Counted from the first letter of the stretch, positions 6,188 through 14,813 are shown. The stretch: 34,332 nt of DNA from Oscillospiraceae bacterium (GCA_017395935.1 JAFQNL010000033.1:1-34332); one strand, 5' to 3'. Numbers and translations are program-made. Notes: generated from the letters alone by a model not told the origin.

Positions 6188-9100
6188 ATGGAGCATAAAA
6201 CCCTGTCAGATGCTGCCCGTTACGCCAAGCGAAACGAGCGGAGGCGAATCTGGCAGAAGATCGTCCGTATGATGGCCTGTATCGTCGTTTTTTGTACAAC
6301 CTACGCACTGATTTTGCCGGCGATTACGCTGGAAAAAACAACGTGCGGTCTGGAAGAGCATACTCACACAGACGAATGTTATCATACTGAGATTTGCACA
6401 GAGCAGACTGAGCTGATCTGCAACTATGACGCTCTGGGCGTACACACGCATACAGCTGACTGCTATGACGCAGAGGGCTATTTGGTATGCGGCCTGTCCG
6501 ACTATGTAGTGCACAGCCACGACGCCTCCTGTCTGAATGAGAGCGGCAATTTGGTCTGCACTCTACCCGTGATCGAGGAGCATGTCCATCTGGACAGCTG
6601 TTATCAGGAGACCGTGATCGAGGGGCACACCCATGGCGAGGACTGCTGGAGCACTGAGCGGGGCGAGCTGATCTGCCAGCTGCAGGAAGTTCCGGAGCAT
6701 GAACATTCCGAAGACTGCTACACTCAGGGTGAGTTGATCTGCGGAATGGAAGAGAGCGAGGGCCATACCCACGGAGATAAATGCAGCGAGACGATTCTGA
6801 TCTGTCAGTCCGTGGAGGAGGATCATACCCATGGCGACGGCTGTTTCCAGGTCGTCTCTGTCTGCGAAGTGCCGGAAAGCGAAGGGCATCAGCACTCTGC
6901 CGAGTGCTATGAATCTCTTCTGATCTGTCAGCCGGAGCAGGCCCATCAGCATTCTGACAGCTGCTATGAAACAGTTACCTCGCTTATCTGCCAGCTGGAA
7001 GAGCAAGAGAGCGTGACTACCACCACGCTGATCTGTCAGCTGGCCGAGGTGCAGCTCCATGAGCACACGGTAAGCGAATGCTACGAGGTCTATCTGGACG
7101 GGGCAGGACTGGAGCAGCGGCGGCTGGTCTGCGACCGGCCGGTGGTCACGGCTCATGTGCACAGTGAAAGCTGCTATCAGCTGGTTCCTCTGCCGGAGAA
7201 CAAGACCCTGATCTGTCCCTTCACCGAGGGGCATCTTCATACGGACAGCTGCTATGACGAGACGGGGACGCTGATCTGTACCGACTCGGAAGAGCACGTC
7301 CATGTAGCCAACTGCTACGGCGTACGGACGCTGACCTGTACGCTGGAGGAACATACCCACGACTTGAGCTGCTCGGTGGATCTGGACGCCGATACAGAGA
7401 CGGAAGAGGTCTGGATCAACTCCTTCTCTAACGCAGAGCTCACCGGTCACTGGCCGGATGACGTAGTTGCCATTGCCCAGACTCAGCTGGGTTACAAAGA
7501 GAGCGTCAGCAATTACATCGTTCTGGAAGACGGCAAGACTCAGAAGGGCTACAGCCGTTACGGCGCCTGGTACGGAGATCCTTACGGCGACTGGTGCGCT
7601 ATGTTTGCCTCCTTCTGTCTCCACTACGCCGGGGTGGAAGGAGTTCCTCTGGACTCCAACTGCCAGAACTGGATCGGCCAGCTCACCGCACTGGACCTTT
7701 ACCAGACCCGCGACAGCTATGTGCCGATCAAGGGCGACCTGATCTTCTTTGACTGGGGCGGCGACGGCGTATCCAACCATGTGGGTATCGTGGCTCAGGT
7801 TTTCACCGACGAGAACGGCAGCCCCACTTCCCTGCTGACCATTGAAGGCAACTCCGGAGACAGCGTCTGTTACAACGAGTATTCCATCAATGACAGCGAT
7901 ATTATGGGCTACGGCCTGCTTCCCCTCCAGGAAGTAGAGATCGTCTATCTGTGCGGTCTGGAAGAGCACGAGCATGACGAGAGCTGTCTGGACGAACTGG
8001 GAGACCCGGTCTGCGGTCTGACCGCTCACAGCCATTATCTGCTCTGCACCGATCCCAACGCTCAGCTCTACTGCTGGCTGGATGAGCACAGCCATAGCAG
8101 CAGCTGCCGGAGCGAAACAGGCATTGTTATCTGCGATTTGCCAGAACACAGACACGACGACCGGTGCTGCGACTCTATTCAGGCGCTGATCGCCATGATT
8201 GATACCCTGCCCACCTCCGAGGAGGCAGAAGCCTTCCTGCTGGCCTGCGAGGAGGCCGAGGACTGGGAGAGCTACGCCGCCTATCAGCAGCGGGTAGCTA
8301 ATCTGGCCTGGCCGCTGTACTACGCCTGCGAGGAGCTGTCGGAGGAGGATCTGGCCCTGGTCACCAACTATGACCGGCTGATGGATCTGGCCTGGCTGTG
8401 GAGCGCGGTAAGCTACGCGCTGCCCGCGCACTCCCCCTACTTCCCCATGGAGGGCGAGTGGGCCACCAATCTCTCTGAAAACAACGATTATTATAACTAT
8501 GTTCACGTCAACGAGATTGTTCCGGACAGCTATACGGTAGACGGTATGGTTCTGGGCGAGAAGCTGATCACCAACACAGAGGCACACTTCGAGTCGGTAT
8601 TCTCCGCTTCCCTGGCGGGGCTGACTGAAGAAGAGTGCGTCGCTCTGACCGGCTATCCGTGGAAAAGTCTGGACTCGGCCGGTCTGGACAACACCTACGG
8701 CGCTAACCTGATTATGCCGGCGGACAAAACCGCACATGACGCGCTGCTTGACAGCAACAAGAATTTCGTCGTCTATTACGACGTGGGCACTTATGGCGGC
8801 AATAGTATTGACCTGCTGATCCAGATTGTCAACTACAAGCCCTTTGAAGACGACGCGGGTGTTGTACACGACGGCATTCTGGGCTTCTATACCAACGGCT
8901 ATATTGGTGTCGCGGTCTGCGGCGTTGAGTGGGTCAAGCTGCGCTACAACTTCATCCCCCACAGCAATATCGAGACTGGTATCCAGCTGGCATCCAGCGG
9001 CGCCTCTCTGTCCAGTGTACGAACCGATATCAGAGGCTCTACCTCCTTCTACGACGTAGACTACGCGCAGGCCGTTCATATGTACGGAACCGACGACTGG

Positions 9101-9997
9101 AAGGACATTCTGAAGGGCATCTATGTGACCAACGTGATCGACGCCGTGCCTGATCTGGATGCTGTCAACGCCTTGACTGGTGCCGGCGACAAGCGAGACT
9201 ACTTCCGTGAATGGACCCCTGACGACTGCGTTCTGAAAGTCGGCTCGGTCAGCAACGTCTACGACAACTGGACCGGTCCTGTTGTATTCAGTCCTCACGA
9301 ATATGACGCGGCAGACGAAGACTGGCGGGCAGACAGCAAACATGGCTTTACCGCCACCTTCAAGCATAACTGGTTCTACATGAACTTCTCCTTCGACAAG
9401 GGCAGAAACGCTGAGGGCGGTATCCGCCACTTCGCCGAGCCGGTCAGCAGAGGCCGGGTGACTATCCAGAAGGAGGTCACGGGAGTCAACGTAGATCCCG
9501 ACAAGGAGTTCAACTTCAAGATCACCTTCTACAAATCCTCTTCCTCCGGCACCCACTCTCGGGACACGTCCCTCAGCGGCACTTACGGCGATATCGCGCT
9601 GACAGAGGGCGTGGGCACCTTTACCCTCAAGGACGGAATGTCCATCACCGTCTCTAACCTGCCCATCCGACAGTACGGCACCTTCTACAAGATAGAGGAG
9701 CTGAACCATGACGGATATGTGGTCGAGACCTCGGTGACCAGTCAGGCAAAGGGAGAAACGCCAGTCACCCTCGGCCCCTACACGCAGGACTATCTGGAGG
9801 GAGAGCTGAAGGCGGACTCCTCTATGACTCAGTCGGATACGGTGGTCTTTGAAAACTACGGCGGAGCCGTCCTGCCCGAGACCGGCGGAGTCGGAACGCA
9901 CCTGTATACCACAGTTGGTCTGCTGCTGATGACAGCGGCCGCATTGTTGTATATCAATATTTTCAAACGCAGAAAGGAGGACGCGCCTTCTTTCTGA
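6188..9997 (+). CDS. Giant LPETG pilus tip protein with HxHxxxC repeats and a CHAP hydrolase domain
   Basis: A 1269-residue wall-anchored protein. A basic N-terminus and a hydrophobic export segment (about 27-48, FCTTYALILPAITLEK) come first. Then follow fifteen HxHxxxC(Y) motifs (about 58-395), a CHAP-type cysteine amidase/peptidase domain (about 420-580; Cys470 in GDWCAMF, His531 in SNHVGIV), and four more HxH-C motifs (about 594-661). A large unassigned region (about 665-1090) precedes a prealbumin-like stalk (about 1095-1225, with GTFYKIEELNHDGYV). LPETG at 1229-1233, a membrane helix and KRRK finish it. CHAP domains usually cut peptidoglycan peptides. The His/Cys motifs look like metal ligands. 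It occupies the tip position of the module, 47 bases before the backbone pilin. AAAGGAGGG precedes the start. Export, anchoring and CHAP are well supported; the tip role is inferred. Confidence 0.9.
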   Translation: MEHKTLSDAARYAKRNERRRIWQKIVRMMACIVVFCTTYALILPAITLEKTTCGLEEHTHTDECYHTEICTEQTELICNYDALGVHTHTADCYDAEGYLVCGLSDYVVHSHDASCLNESGNLVCTLPVIEEHVHLDSCYQETVIEGHTHGEDCWSTERGELICQLQEVPEHEHSEDCYTQGELICGMEESEGHTHGDKCSETILICQSVEEDHTHGDGCFQVVSVCEVPESEGHQHSAECYESLLICQPEQAHQHSDSCYETVTSLICQLEEQESVTTTTLICQLAEVQLHEHTVSECYEVYLDGAGLEQRRLVCDRPVVTAHVHSESCYQLVPLPENKTLICPFTEGHLHTDSCYDETGTLICTDSEEHVHVANCYGVRTLTCTLEEHTHDLSCSVDLDADTETEEVWINSFSNAELTGHWPDDVVAIAQTQLGYKESVSNYIVLEDGKTQKGYSRYGAWYGDPYGDWCAMFASFCLHYAGVEGVPLDSNCQNWIGQLTALDLYQTRDSYVPIKGDLIFFDWGGDGVSNHVGIVAQVFTDENGSPTSLLTIEGNSGDSVCYNEYSINDSDIMGYGLLPLQEVEIVYLCGLEEHEHDESCLDELGDPVCGLTAHSHYLLCTDPNAQLYCWLDEHSHSSSCRSETGIVICDLPEHRHDDRCCDSIQALIAMIDTLPTSEEAEAFLLACEEAEDWESYAAYQQRVANLAWPLYYACEELSEEDLALVTNYDRLMDLAWLWSAVSYALPAHSPYFPMEGEWATNLSENNDYYNYVHVNEIVPDSYTVDGMVLGEKLITNTEAHFESVFSASLAGLTEEECVALTGYPWKSLDSAGLDNTYGANLIMPADKTAHDALLDSNKNFVVYYDVGTYGGNSIDLLIQIVNYKPFEDDAGVVHDGILGFYTNGYIGVAVCGVEWVKLRYNFIPHSNIETGIQLASSGASLSSVRTDIRGSTSFYDVDYAQAVHMYGTDDWKDILKGIYVTNVIDAVPDLDAVNALTGAGDKRDYFREWTPDDCVLKVGSVSNVYDNWTGPVVFSPHEYDAADEDWRADSKHGFTATFKHNWFYMNFSFDKGRNAEGGIRHFAEPVSRGRVTIQKEVTGVNVDPDKEFNFKITFYKSSSSGTHSRDTSLSGTYGDIALTEGVGTFTLKDGMSITVSNLPIRQYGTFYKIEELNHDGYVVETSVTSQAKGETPVTLGPYTQDYLEGELKADSSMTQSDTVVFENYGGAVLPETGGVGTHLYTTVGLLLMTAAALLYINIFKRRKEDAPSF
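6359..7372 (+). repeat. Fifteen in-frame HxHxxxC coding repeats before the CHAP domain
   Basis: The encoded motifs read HTHTDECY, HTHTADCY, HSHDASC, HVHLDSCY, HTHGEDCW, HEHSEDCY and so on, at irregular spacing of about 15-30 residues. Most are followed by a (L/V)(I/V)C(Q/T/G) strand. They are protein repeats, diverged at DNA level, not a CRISPR array. Two His and paired Cys per unit suggest metal binding. Confidence 0.85.
7967..8170 (+). repeat. Four further HxHxxxC coding repeats after the CHAP domain
   Basis: HEHDESC, HSHYLLC, HSHSSSC and HRHDDRCC continue the same pattern directly after the CHAP domain, so the hydrolase is inserted within the repeat array rather than appended to it. Confidence 0.85.
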
Positions 9998-10044
9998 ACC
10001 GAATCGCAGCCCCTTATCAATTCAAAATGAAAGGAACATGAAAA

Positions 10045-11415
10045 ATGAAGAGAATCGCATCCCTTCTGCTGGCTCTGGTCATGGTACTGGGTCTGGCAAC
10101 CACCGCTTTCGCAGCTGATACCACCGGCTCTATTACGGTTGAGAATCCTCTGGCCGACCAGAGCTACACCGCCTATAAGATTTTTGACGTGACTTATGAC
10201 GGTGACAACTATTCTTACACCATCGATGCAGACAACAACAGCTGGTTCGAGACTGTCCAGGCCTACGCTAAAGGCGAAAACAGCGGCATGACCCTGACTC
10301 AGATCAACGGCACCTCCATTTATAACGTGACTACCACCTCCAATTTCAGCGCCGGTGCGTTCTCCTCCGCTCTGAACGCTGCTAAAGCTGGTAAGACTGG
10401 CGATGCTCTTACCGTCTCCGGCGGTAAGGCTACCGTCACCGGTCTGGAGCTTGGCTACTACTTCGTCACCAGCACCTCCGGCGCTCTCTGCAACCTGACC
10501 ACCACCGATCACGAAGTTACCATCCGCGACAAGAACGATATGCCCTTCGAGAAGACTGCCGATGATGTCAGCGTGGAAGTCGGCCAGACGGTCAACTACA
10601 AGATCGAAGGCAAAGTGCCCGATACCACTGGTTTTAGCAGCTATACCTACAAGGTAACCGATACCATGAGCGAAGGCCTGACCTTCAAAAAGGACGTCAA
10701 GGTCACCATTAACGGCACCACCGTCGAATGCAATCCAGTGTACACTGATAACGGCTTTGAGCTGACCGTTCCCGTTACGGAGCATCAGAACAAGGTGGGC
10801 ACCGCCATTCTGATCACCTACTCCGCCACCGTCAACGATAAAGCTGTCACTGTTATCTCCCAGAACGAAGCCGTTCTGGAGTACACCAACAACCCCGACG
10901 GCTCCACCACCGAAACTCCCCCTGAAGAAGTGAAGGTTTACTCCGCTAAGATCGTCATCGACAAGTACGAGGCCAACGCTGAGGACACCAAGCTGGCTGG
11001 CGCCAAGTTCATCCTGTATAAGGAAGCTGACGGTGTCAAGTCCTATTACAGCTATGACGCTACCAAGAAGGTCGTCAGCTGGGTTGCCGACAAGTCCGCT
11101 GCTACTACTGTTACCACCGATGCTAACGGCGCTGCTGAGTTCATCGGTCTGGAAGACGGTACTTACTATCTGGAAGAGACTGAAGCTCCCGCTGGCTACA
11201 ACAAGCTGACTGCTCCTGTCACTGTCACCATCAGCGGCAGCGCCACTGACGCTACCAAGCTGACCGCCACCTCCGAGGTCGCCAACAACACCGGCTCCGA
11301 GCTGCCCGAGACCGGCGGCATGGGCACCACTCTGTTCTATGCCATCGGCGGCATCCTGGTTCTGGCCGCTGTGGTCCTGCTGGTGACCAAGCGCCGTATG
11401 GGCTCTGCTGAGTAA
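10045..11415 (+). CDS. Sortase-assembled backbone (major) pilin, module 2
   Basis: A 456-residue paralogue of the pilin at 299. It has a signal peptide (1-24, ATTAFAA), an N-terminal pilin domain, a D2-type isopeptide domain (about 170-300, with YKVTDTMSEGLTFKKDV), a SpaA/Cna-B-like domain (about 308-410) with the E-box YYLEETEAPAGY at 374-385, LPETG at 420-424 and the same tail KRRMGSAE. Lys163 in IRDKND sits at the expected pilin-motif position. The N-terminal and central parts differ strongly from module 1 whereas the C-terminus is nearly identical, as expected for surface-exposed variation with a conserved sorting signal. ATG 10045 has GAAAGGAA upstream; an ATG at 10038 is out of frame. 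It lies 47 bases after the tip gene and 93 before the sortase. Confidence 0.93.
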   Translation: MKRIASLLLALVMVLGLATTAFAADTTGSITVENPLADQSYTAYKIFDVTYDGDNYSYTIDADNNSWFETVQAYAKGENSGMTLTQINGTSIYNVTTTSNFSAGAFSSALNAAKAGKTGDALTVSGGKATVTGLELGYYFVTSTSGALCNLTTTDHEVTIRDKNDMPFEKTADDVSVEVGQTVNYKIEGKVPDTTGFSSYTYKVTDTMSEGLTFKKDVKVTINGTTVECNPVYTDNGFELTVPVTEHQNKVGTAILITYSATVNDKAVTVISQNEAVLEYTNNPDGSTTETPPEEVKVYSAKIVIDKYEANAEDTKLAGAKFILYKEADGVKSYYSYDATKKVVSWVADKSAATTVTTDANGAAEFIGLEDGTYYLEETEAPAGYNKLTAPVTVTISGSATDATKLTATSEVANNTGSELPETGGMGTTLFYAIGGILVLAAVVLLVTKRRMGSAE

Positions 11416-11416
11416 T
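11357..11416 (+). repeat. 60-bp block identical in both backbone pilin genes (copy 2)
   Basis: Identical to 1635-1694, covering the last membrane residues, tail and stop codon. The identity stops abruptly one base past the stop codon's following T. Confidence 0.9.
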
Positions 11417-11449
11417 TCAGATCAGCCCGGCATCAATACCCGATCCTGC

Positions 11450-11478
11450 ACCGGCGGGGGGCTTCTCCCCCCGCCGGT
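11450..11478 (+). promoter_or_regulatory. Intercistronic hairpin between backbone pilin and class C sortase, module 2
   Basis: A perfect 12-bp stem (ACCGGCGGGGGG with CCCCCCGCCGGT) closes the same CTTCT loop as at 1738-1766. Again there is no T-run. The end base pair and one inner pair differ from copy 1 in a compensated way, so pairing is kept while sequence changes. Confidence 0.88.
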
Positions 11479-11508
11479 ATCCCAACTAACAGCACCAAGG
11501 AGAGTCCT

Positions 11509-12339
11509 ATGAAAAAGCATCTTTCTACTCTATTGCTCTTCATTGTTTTCTTTATAGGATTGTCCCTGCTGCTGTACCCTACGTTTTCCGACTGGTGGAA
11601 CTCCTTCCATCAGTCCCGGGCCATTGTGGACTACGACTCGGCAATGGCTGATCTGGATCCGGAGGATTACAGCGCCTACTTTCAGGCAGCAGAGGAATAC
11701 AACCGGCAGGTCGCTCAGCTGAACTACCCGCTCATGTACTATGATCAGGTAGAGGGTTACGAAGAGGCGCTCAATCTGACCGGCAACGGCATTATGGGTT
11801 ATATTCAGATCCCCAAGATTGACGTCTCTCTGCCGATTTATCACGGTACCTCTGAGGGCGTTCTGCAGGTTGCGGTGGGGCATCTGGAAGGGAGCAGCCT
11901 CCCCACCGGCGGCGAGGGCACGCACTGCGCTCTGTCAGCCCACCGGGGTCTGCCCAGCGCCCGGCTGTTTACCGATCTGGATCTGATGGAGGTGGGCGAC
12001 ACCTTCACGCTGACCGTTCTGGATCGGCTGCTGACCTATCAGGTAGATCAGATCCTGATCGTTGAGCCTCAGGATGTAGAAGCGCTGTATGTAGTAGAGG
12101 GCGAGGATCTCTGCACTCTGATCACCTGTACCCCCTATGGAATCAATTCTCACAGAATTCTGGTCCGGGGCCACCGGATCGAGAACGCCCCGGAGGAGAG
12201 AGTCTTCCGGGTCACGGCTGAAGCCATTCAAATCGACCCGATCATTGTAGCGCCTATGGTGGCAGCTCCCATGCTGCTGATATTGCTGATCGTACTTCTG
12301 TTCCCCCATCCGGGGAAGAAAAGGAGGAAAGAGGGATGA
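11509..12339 (+). CDS. Class C (pilin-polymerising) sortase, module 2
   Basis: A 276-residue paralogue of the sortase at 1800, with the same N-terminal anchor and YPTFSDWWNSFHQSR segment. The catalytic residues are His145 (LSAHRGLPSARLF), Cys207 (TLITCTPYGINSHR) and Arg216, with a C-terminal membrane helix and a basic tail. Divergence from copy 1 is concentrated in residues about 40-90, the region before the barrel that forms the lid in class C enzymes, which may match each enzyme to its own pilin. AAGGAGAG precedes the ATG. The stop overlaps the base pilin start as ATGA, as in module 1. Confidence 0.93.
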   Translation: MKKHLSTLLLFIVFFIGLSLLLYPTFSDWWNSFHQSRAIVDYDSAMADLDPEDYSAYFQAAEEYNRQVAQLNYPLMYYDQVEGYEEALNLTGNGIMGYIQIPKIDVSLPIYHGTSEGVLQVAVGHLEGSSLPTGGEGTHCALSAHRGLPSARLFTDLDLMEVGDTFTLTVLDRLLTYQVDQILIVEPQDVEALYVVEGEDLCTLITCTPYGINSHRILVRGHRIENAPEERVFRVTAEAIQIDPIIVAPMVAAPMLLILLIVLLFPHPGKKRRKEG

Positions 12340-13007
12340 AGAGAGGAATCAACGGACTGCTTCTGATACTGGCTGTTCTGCTCTGCCTGCCCCTTGGAGG
12401 GTCGGCTCATGATGTACCGGAAGAGCGGAAGGACTGCTCCATTGAGCTTCTGATCCGCTATGACGGCGAGGATATTACCGGCGGTACCTTAAAGGCAGTC
12501 AAGGTAGGTTATGTGGATCAGGAGGACGGCAACTTCTTCTTCTATCAGGAGATGACCGGCGAAAAGCTGGAGGACGTGGCTTCTCCGGAGGCCGCCCAGA
12601 AGCTGAAGGAGTTCTATGACGATAATAAGGACGACTACGACTTTTATACCCAGATCCAGACGGTAACAGAGGGCAAAAGCCAGTTTAAGAATCTGACCAC
12701 CGGCCTGTATCTGATCGTTCAGGACAACGCGGCAGAGGGCTTCAGCAAACTGGATGCCTTTCTGGTGGGCGTTCCCATGATGGTCGAGGGAGAGTATCAG
12801 TACCACGTGACGGCAGCGGTCAAGTCTGAGCTGGAGCGGACCCCCACCCCGGTTACACCTCCTGCTGTCAAGCCCAGCGATCCCAAGCTTCCTCAGACCG
12901 GACAGCTCAACTGGCCGGTACCGCTGATGGCTTCCGCGGGTCTGGGACTGTTTCTGCTGGGCTGGGTCCTCTGTTTCCGGAAGAAGCGCGCAGACCATGA
13001 GAAGTAA
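12336..13007 (+). CDS. LPQTG base (wall-anchoring) minor pilin, module 2
   Basis: A 223-residue paralogue of the protein at 2630, with a signal peptide (about 1-22), one beta domain (RYDGEDITGGTLKAVKVGYV, GLYLIVQDNAAEGFSKLDAF), a proline-containing stalk (TPTPVTPPAVKPSDPK), LPQTG at 185-189, a membrane helix and a basic tail. Unlike the backbone pilins, the two base pilins are alike along their whole length and keep exactly the same LPQTGQLNWPVP sorting region. This suggests both are handled by the same type of anchoring sortase. It overlaps both neighbouring genes. Confidence 0.88.
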   Translation: MKRGINGLLLILAVLLCLPLGGSAHDVPEERKDCSIELLIRYDGEDITGGTLKAVKVGYVDQEDGNFFFYQEMTGEKLEDVASPEAAQKLKEFYDDNKDDYDFYTQIQTVTEGKSQFKNLTTGLYLIVQDNAAEGFSKLDAFLVGVPMMVEGEYQYHVTAAVKSELERTPTPVTPPAVKPSDPKLPQTGQLNWPVPLMASAGLGLFLLGWVLCFRKKRADHEK

Positions 13008-13632
13008 AGCAGGCGTATTTTGTATGATCCTGGGGGCAGCGCTCGTCGCCGGAGCGCTGTCCCTTTTTCTGTATAACACTCGTCAGGAGCAAGCGGCTGA
13101 GCAGAGCAGCCAGCAGCTGATGCCCATTCTGATCGAGGAGATACAGGAGCAGCAGCAGTCCGGTCAGGCGCCGACCACCTATGAGCAGCCGGTAGGTACG
13201 CCCATCGAGCATTTGGATCCAGAGGCGTTTGAGATGACCGAGGTGGAAATCGACGGCTATCTCTATATCGGCTATCTGTCCATTCCCTCTGCCGGGCTGG
13301 AGCTGCCGGTCATGTCCGACTGGGACTATACCCGGCTTCGTGTCGCTCCCTGCCGCTACTGCGGCAGCGTCAGAGGCGAGGATCTGGTCATTATGGCTCA
13401 TAACTATGCCCGGCACTTTGGCGGGCTCTCCAGCCTGTCTGAAGGGGACAGCGTCACCTTTACCGACATGGACGGCATTACCACCGTCTATCAGGTGGTA
13501 GCTCACGATATTCTCCAGCCCACCGCTGTGGAGGAGATGACCTCGGGAGACTTTGATCTGACCCTGTTCACCTGCACCTATGGCGGCAGAAGCCGGGTAA
13601 CGGTATACTGCGATCTGGTTCAGGACGACTGA
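12997..13632 (+). CDS. Second, small sortase of pilus module 2 (class uncertain)
   Basis: A 211-residue paralogue of the sortase at 3276. The membrane anchor (about 8-26) is followed by a glutamine-rich linker (about 30-60), then the core with His135 (MAHNYARHFGG), Cys193 (LFTCTYGG) and Arg200 (SRVTVYC). The linker differs entirely from the module 1 copy while the core is nearly the same. The ATG lies within the end of the base pilin gene (11-base overlap), the same arrangement as in module 1. It is the last gene of the second operon, closed by the terminator at 13686. Anchoring of the LPQTG base pilin is its likely job. Confidence 0.88.
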   Translation: MRSKAGVFCMILGAALVAGALSLFLYNTRQEQAAEQSSQQLMPILIEEIQEQQQSGQAPTTYEQPVGTPIEHLDPEAFEMTEVEIDGYLYIGYLSIPSAGLELPVMSDWDYTRLRVAPCRYCGSVRGEDLVIMAHNYARHFGGLSSLSEGDSVTFTDMDGITTVYQVVAHDILQPTAVEEMTSGDFDLTLFTCTYGGRSRVTVYCDLVQDD

Positions 13633-13685
13633 GAGGCAGGATCGGACCGGCCTCAGTCAGGGCCGGAGACACAGAACAACAAATT

Positions 13686-13716
13686 AAGCCGCCCCCGGAT
13701 ATCGGGGGCGGCTTTT
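13686..13716 (+). terminator. Intrinsic terminator after pilus module 2
   Basis: AAGCCGCCCCCG pairs with CGGGGGCGGCTT around a GATAT loop and is followed by TTTT. It lies between convergent genes and its symmetric arms and A-rich left flank could also serve trxB on the - strand. Confidence 0.85.
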
Positions 13717-13733
13717 ACTGTTCTCTGCCGGAT

Positions 13734-14666
13734 TTACTGCTCCAGCCGGGCCAGATACTCCTCGGCATAGTGTACGGCCATAGCTCCGTCGGAGACTGCC
13801 GTTACCACCTGACGCAGCACCTTACTGCGCACATCGCCGATGACAAAGACGCCGGGAATATCGGTCTGCGTAGACTCATCGGCCAGAATATAGCCTTTCT
13901 CATCCAGCGTCAGTTGTCCCTCCGCCAACTGGGAGGCGGGCTTTCTGCCCACGCTGATAAAGACACCGTCACAGGAGATGATCTGCTCCTCACCGGTAAG
14001 CAGATTCCGGACCCGGAGTCCGGAAACTTTCTCCTCTCCCAACAGCTCCACGGCTGCCGAGTTCCAGAGGAAGTTTACGTTGGGGGCTTTCATAAGGGGG
14101 GTATGATAGATTCGGGTGGCTCTGAGGGTATCTCGGCGATGGATGATCGTCACCTTTTTTGCCACACGGCTCAGCAGGATGGCGTCGGCCGCGGCACTGT
14201 TGCCGCCGCCGATAACTACGACCTCTTTTCCACGGTAGAACATTCCGTCACAGGCGGCACAGTAGGCCACGCCCCGGCCGGTCAGCTCCTTTTCCCGGTC
14301 CAGCCCCAGCTCTTTTGGTCCGGCACCAGTTGCAAAGACCACTGTTTTGGCCAGAAGGGTGCCGTTTTCCGTTACCACTGCCTTGGGCTCTTCCCGCAGC
14401 CGGACCTCCAGCACCTGAGCGTATTCGGTCAGGGCCCCGAAACGATGGGCCTGGCGCTGCATCCGGTCGGCCAGATCGTAGCCGTCAATCCCACCCACAA
14501 AGCCGGGATAGTTGTCAATCTGATGGGTCAGGGCCATCTGGCCGCCGGCGGAAAGCCGTTCGACCACCAGCACATTCAAGCCGGCCCGGGCTGCGTAGAG
14601 GGCTGCGGTATAGCCGCCGGGACCTCCGCCGATGACGATCATATCATAAACAATCTGCTGCTTCAT
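13734..14666 (-). CDS. trxB: Thioredoxin-disulfide reductase
   Basis: A 310-residue flavoprotein that reduces thioredoxin with NADPH. It has an N-terminal FAD-binding GGGPGGYTAALYAARAG (13-29), the redox pair Cys136-Ala-Ala-Cys139, an NADPH-binding GGGNSAAADA (153-162) with HRRDTLRAT downstream, and a C-terminal FAD motif (VFVIGDVR). The length is standard. The start was set at the ATG with AGGGAGTG upstream; the frame is open to 14801 but that segment contains the promoter and operator. It has its own promoter and palindrome and lies downstream of the desulfoferrodoxin and thioredoxin genes, whose product it recycles. Confidence 0.96.
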   Translation of the reverse strand: MKQQIVYDMIVIGGGPGGYTAALYAARAGLNVLVVERLSAGGQMALTHQIDNYPGFVGGIDGYDLADRMQRQAHRFGALTEYAQVLEVRLREEPKAVVTENGTLLAKTVVFATGAGPKELGLDREKELTGRGVAYCAACDGMFYRGKEVVVIGGGNSAAADAILLSRVAKKVTIIHRRDTLRATRIYHTPLMKAPNVNFLWNSAAVELLGEEKVSGLRVRNLLTGEEQIISCDGVFISVGRKPASQLAEGQLTLDEKGYILADESTQTDIPGVFVIGDVRSKVLRQVVTAVSDGAMAVHYAEEYLARLEQ

Positions 14667-14693
14667 TGTAATCACTCCCTGTTCGTTTTTTAT

Positions 14694-14735
14694 AGTATAC
14701 CCAGTCCGGGCGCTCCTTTCCGTGATGAAATCACG
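14694..14735 (-). promoter_or_regulatory. trxB promoter with palindromic operator centred at -41
   Basis: On the - strand the palindrome CGTGATTTCATCACG (14721-14735) is followed after exactly 21 bases by TATACT (14694-14699). The -35 region is poor. The palindrome centre falls at -41 relative to the predicted start near 14687. The arrangement matches the trxA upstream region to the base. Confidence 0.7.
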
Positions 14736-14748
14736 ATAAAGCGAAGGC

Positions 14749-14788
14749 CGAAAGGACCGCGGCCCGGAGGCCGCGGTCCTTTCGTTTT
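14749..14788. terminator. Long GC-rich hairpin between desulfoferrodoxin and trxB
   Basis: A perfect 16-bp stem (CGAAAGGACCGCGGCC with its complement) closes a CGGA loop. On the - strand it is followed by a weak T-rich stretch, on the + strand by TTTT. It probably ends the thioredoxin/desulfoferrodoxin transcript ahead of the trxB promoter. Confidence 0.7.
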
Positions 14789-14813
14789 GAGGAGAGAACA
14801 TTCATTAGACTTC

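Noticed and set aside
6359-8170. Regularly spaced repeats as a possible CRISPR array
   Set aside because: The repetition is at protein level (HxHxxxC); DNA units vary in sequence and spacing and lie inside one long reading frame.
6563-9901. Antisense open frame of over 1100 codons opposite the tip protein gene
   Set aside because: It has no ribosome site, no recognisable domains, and mirrors the codon bias of the + strand gene, which has a signal, CHAP domain and sorting motif.
14721-14735. Rex, PerR or FNR site as a firm call for the shared palindromes
   Set aside because: The symmetry and core (GTGAY-N3-RTCAC) match none of the standard consensus sites well enough, so the regulator is left open.
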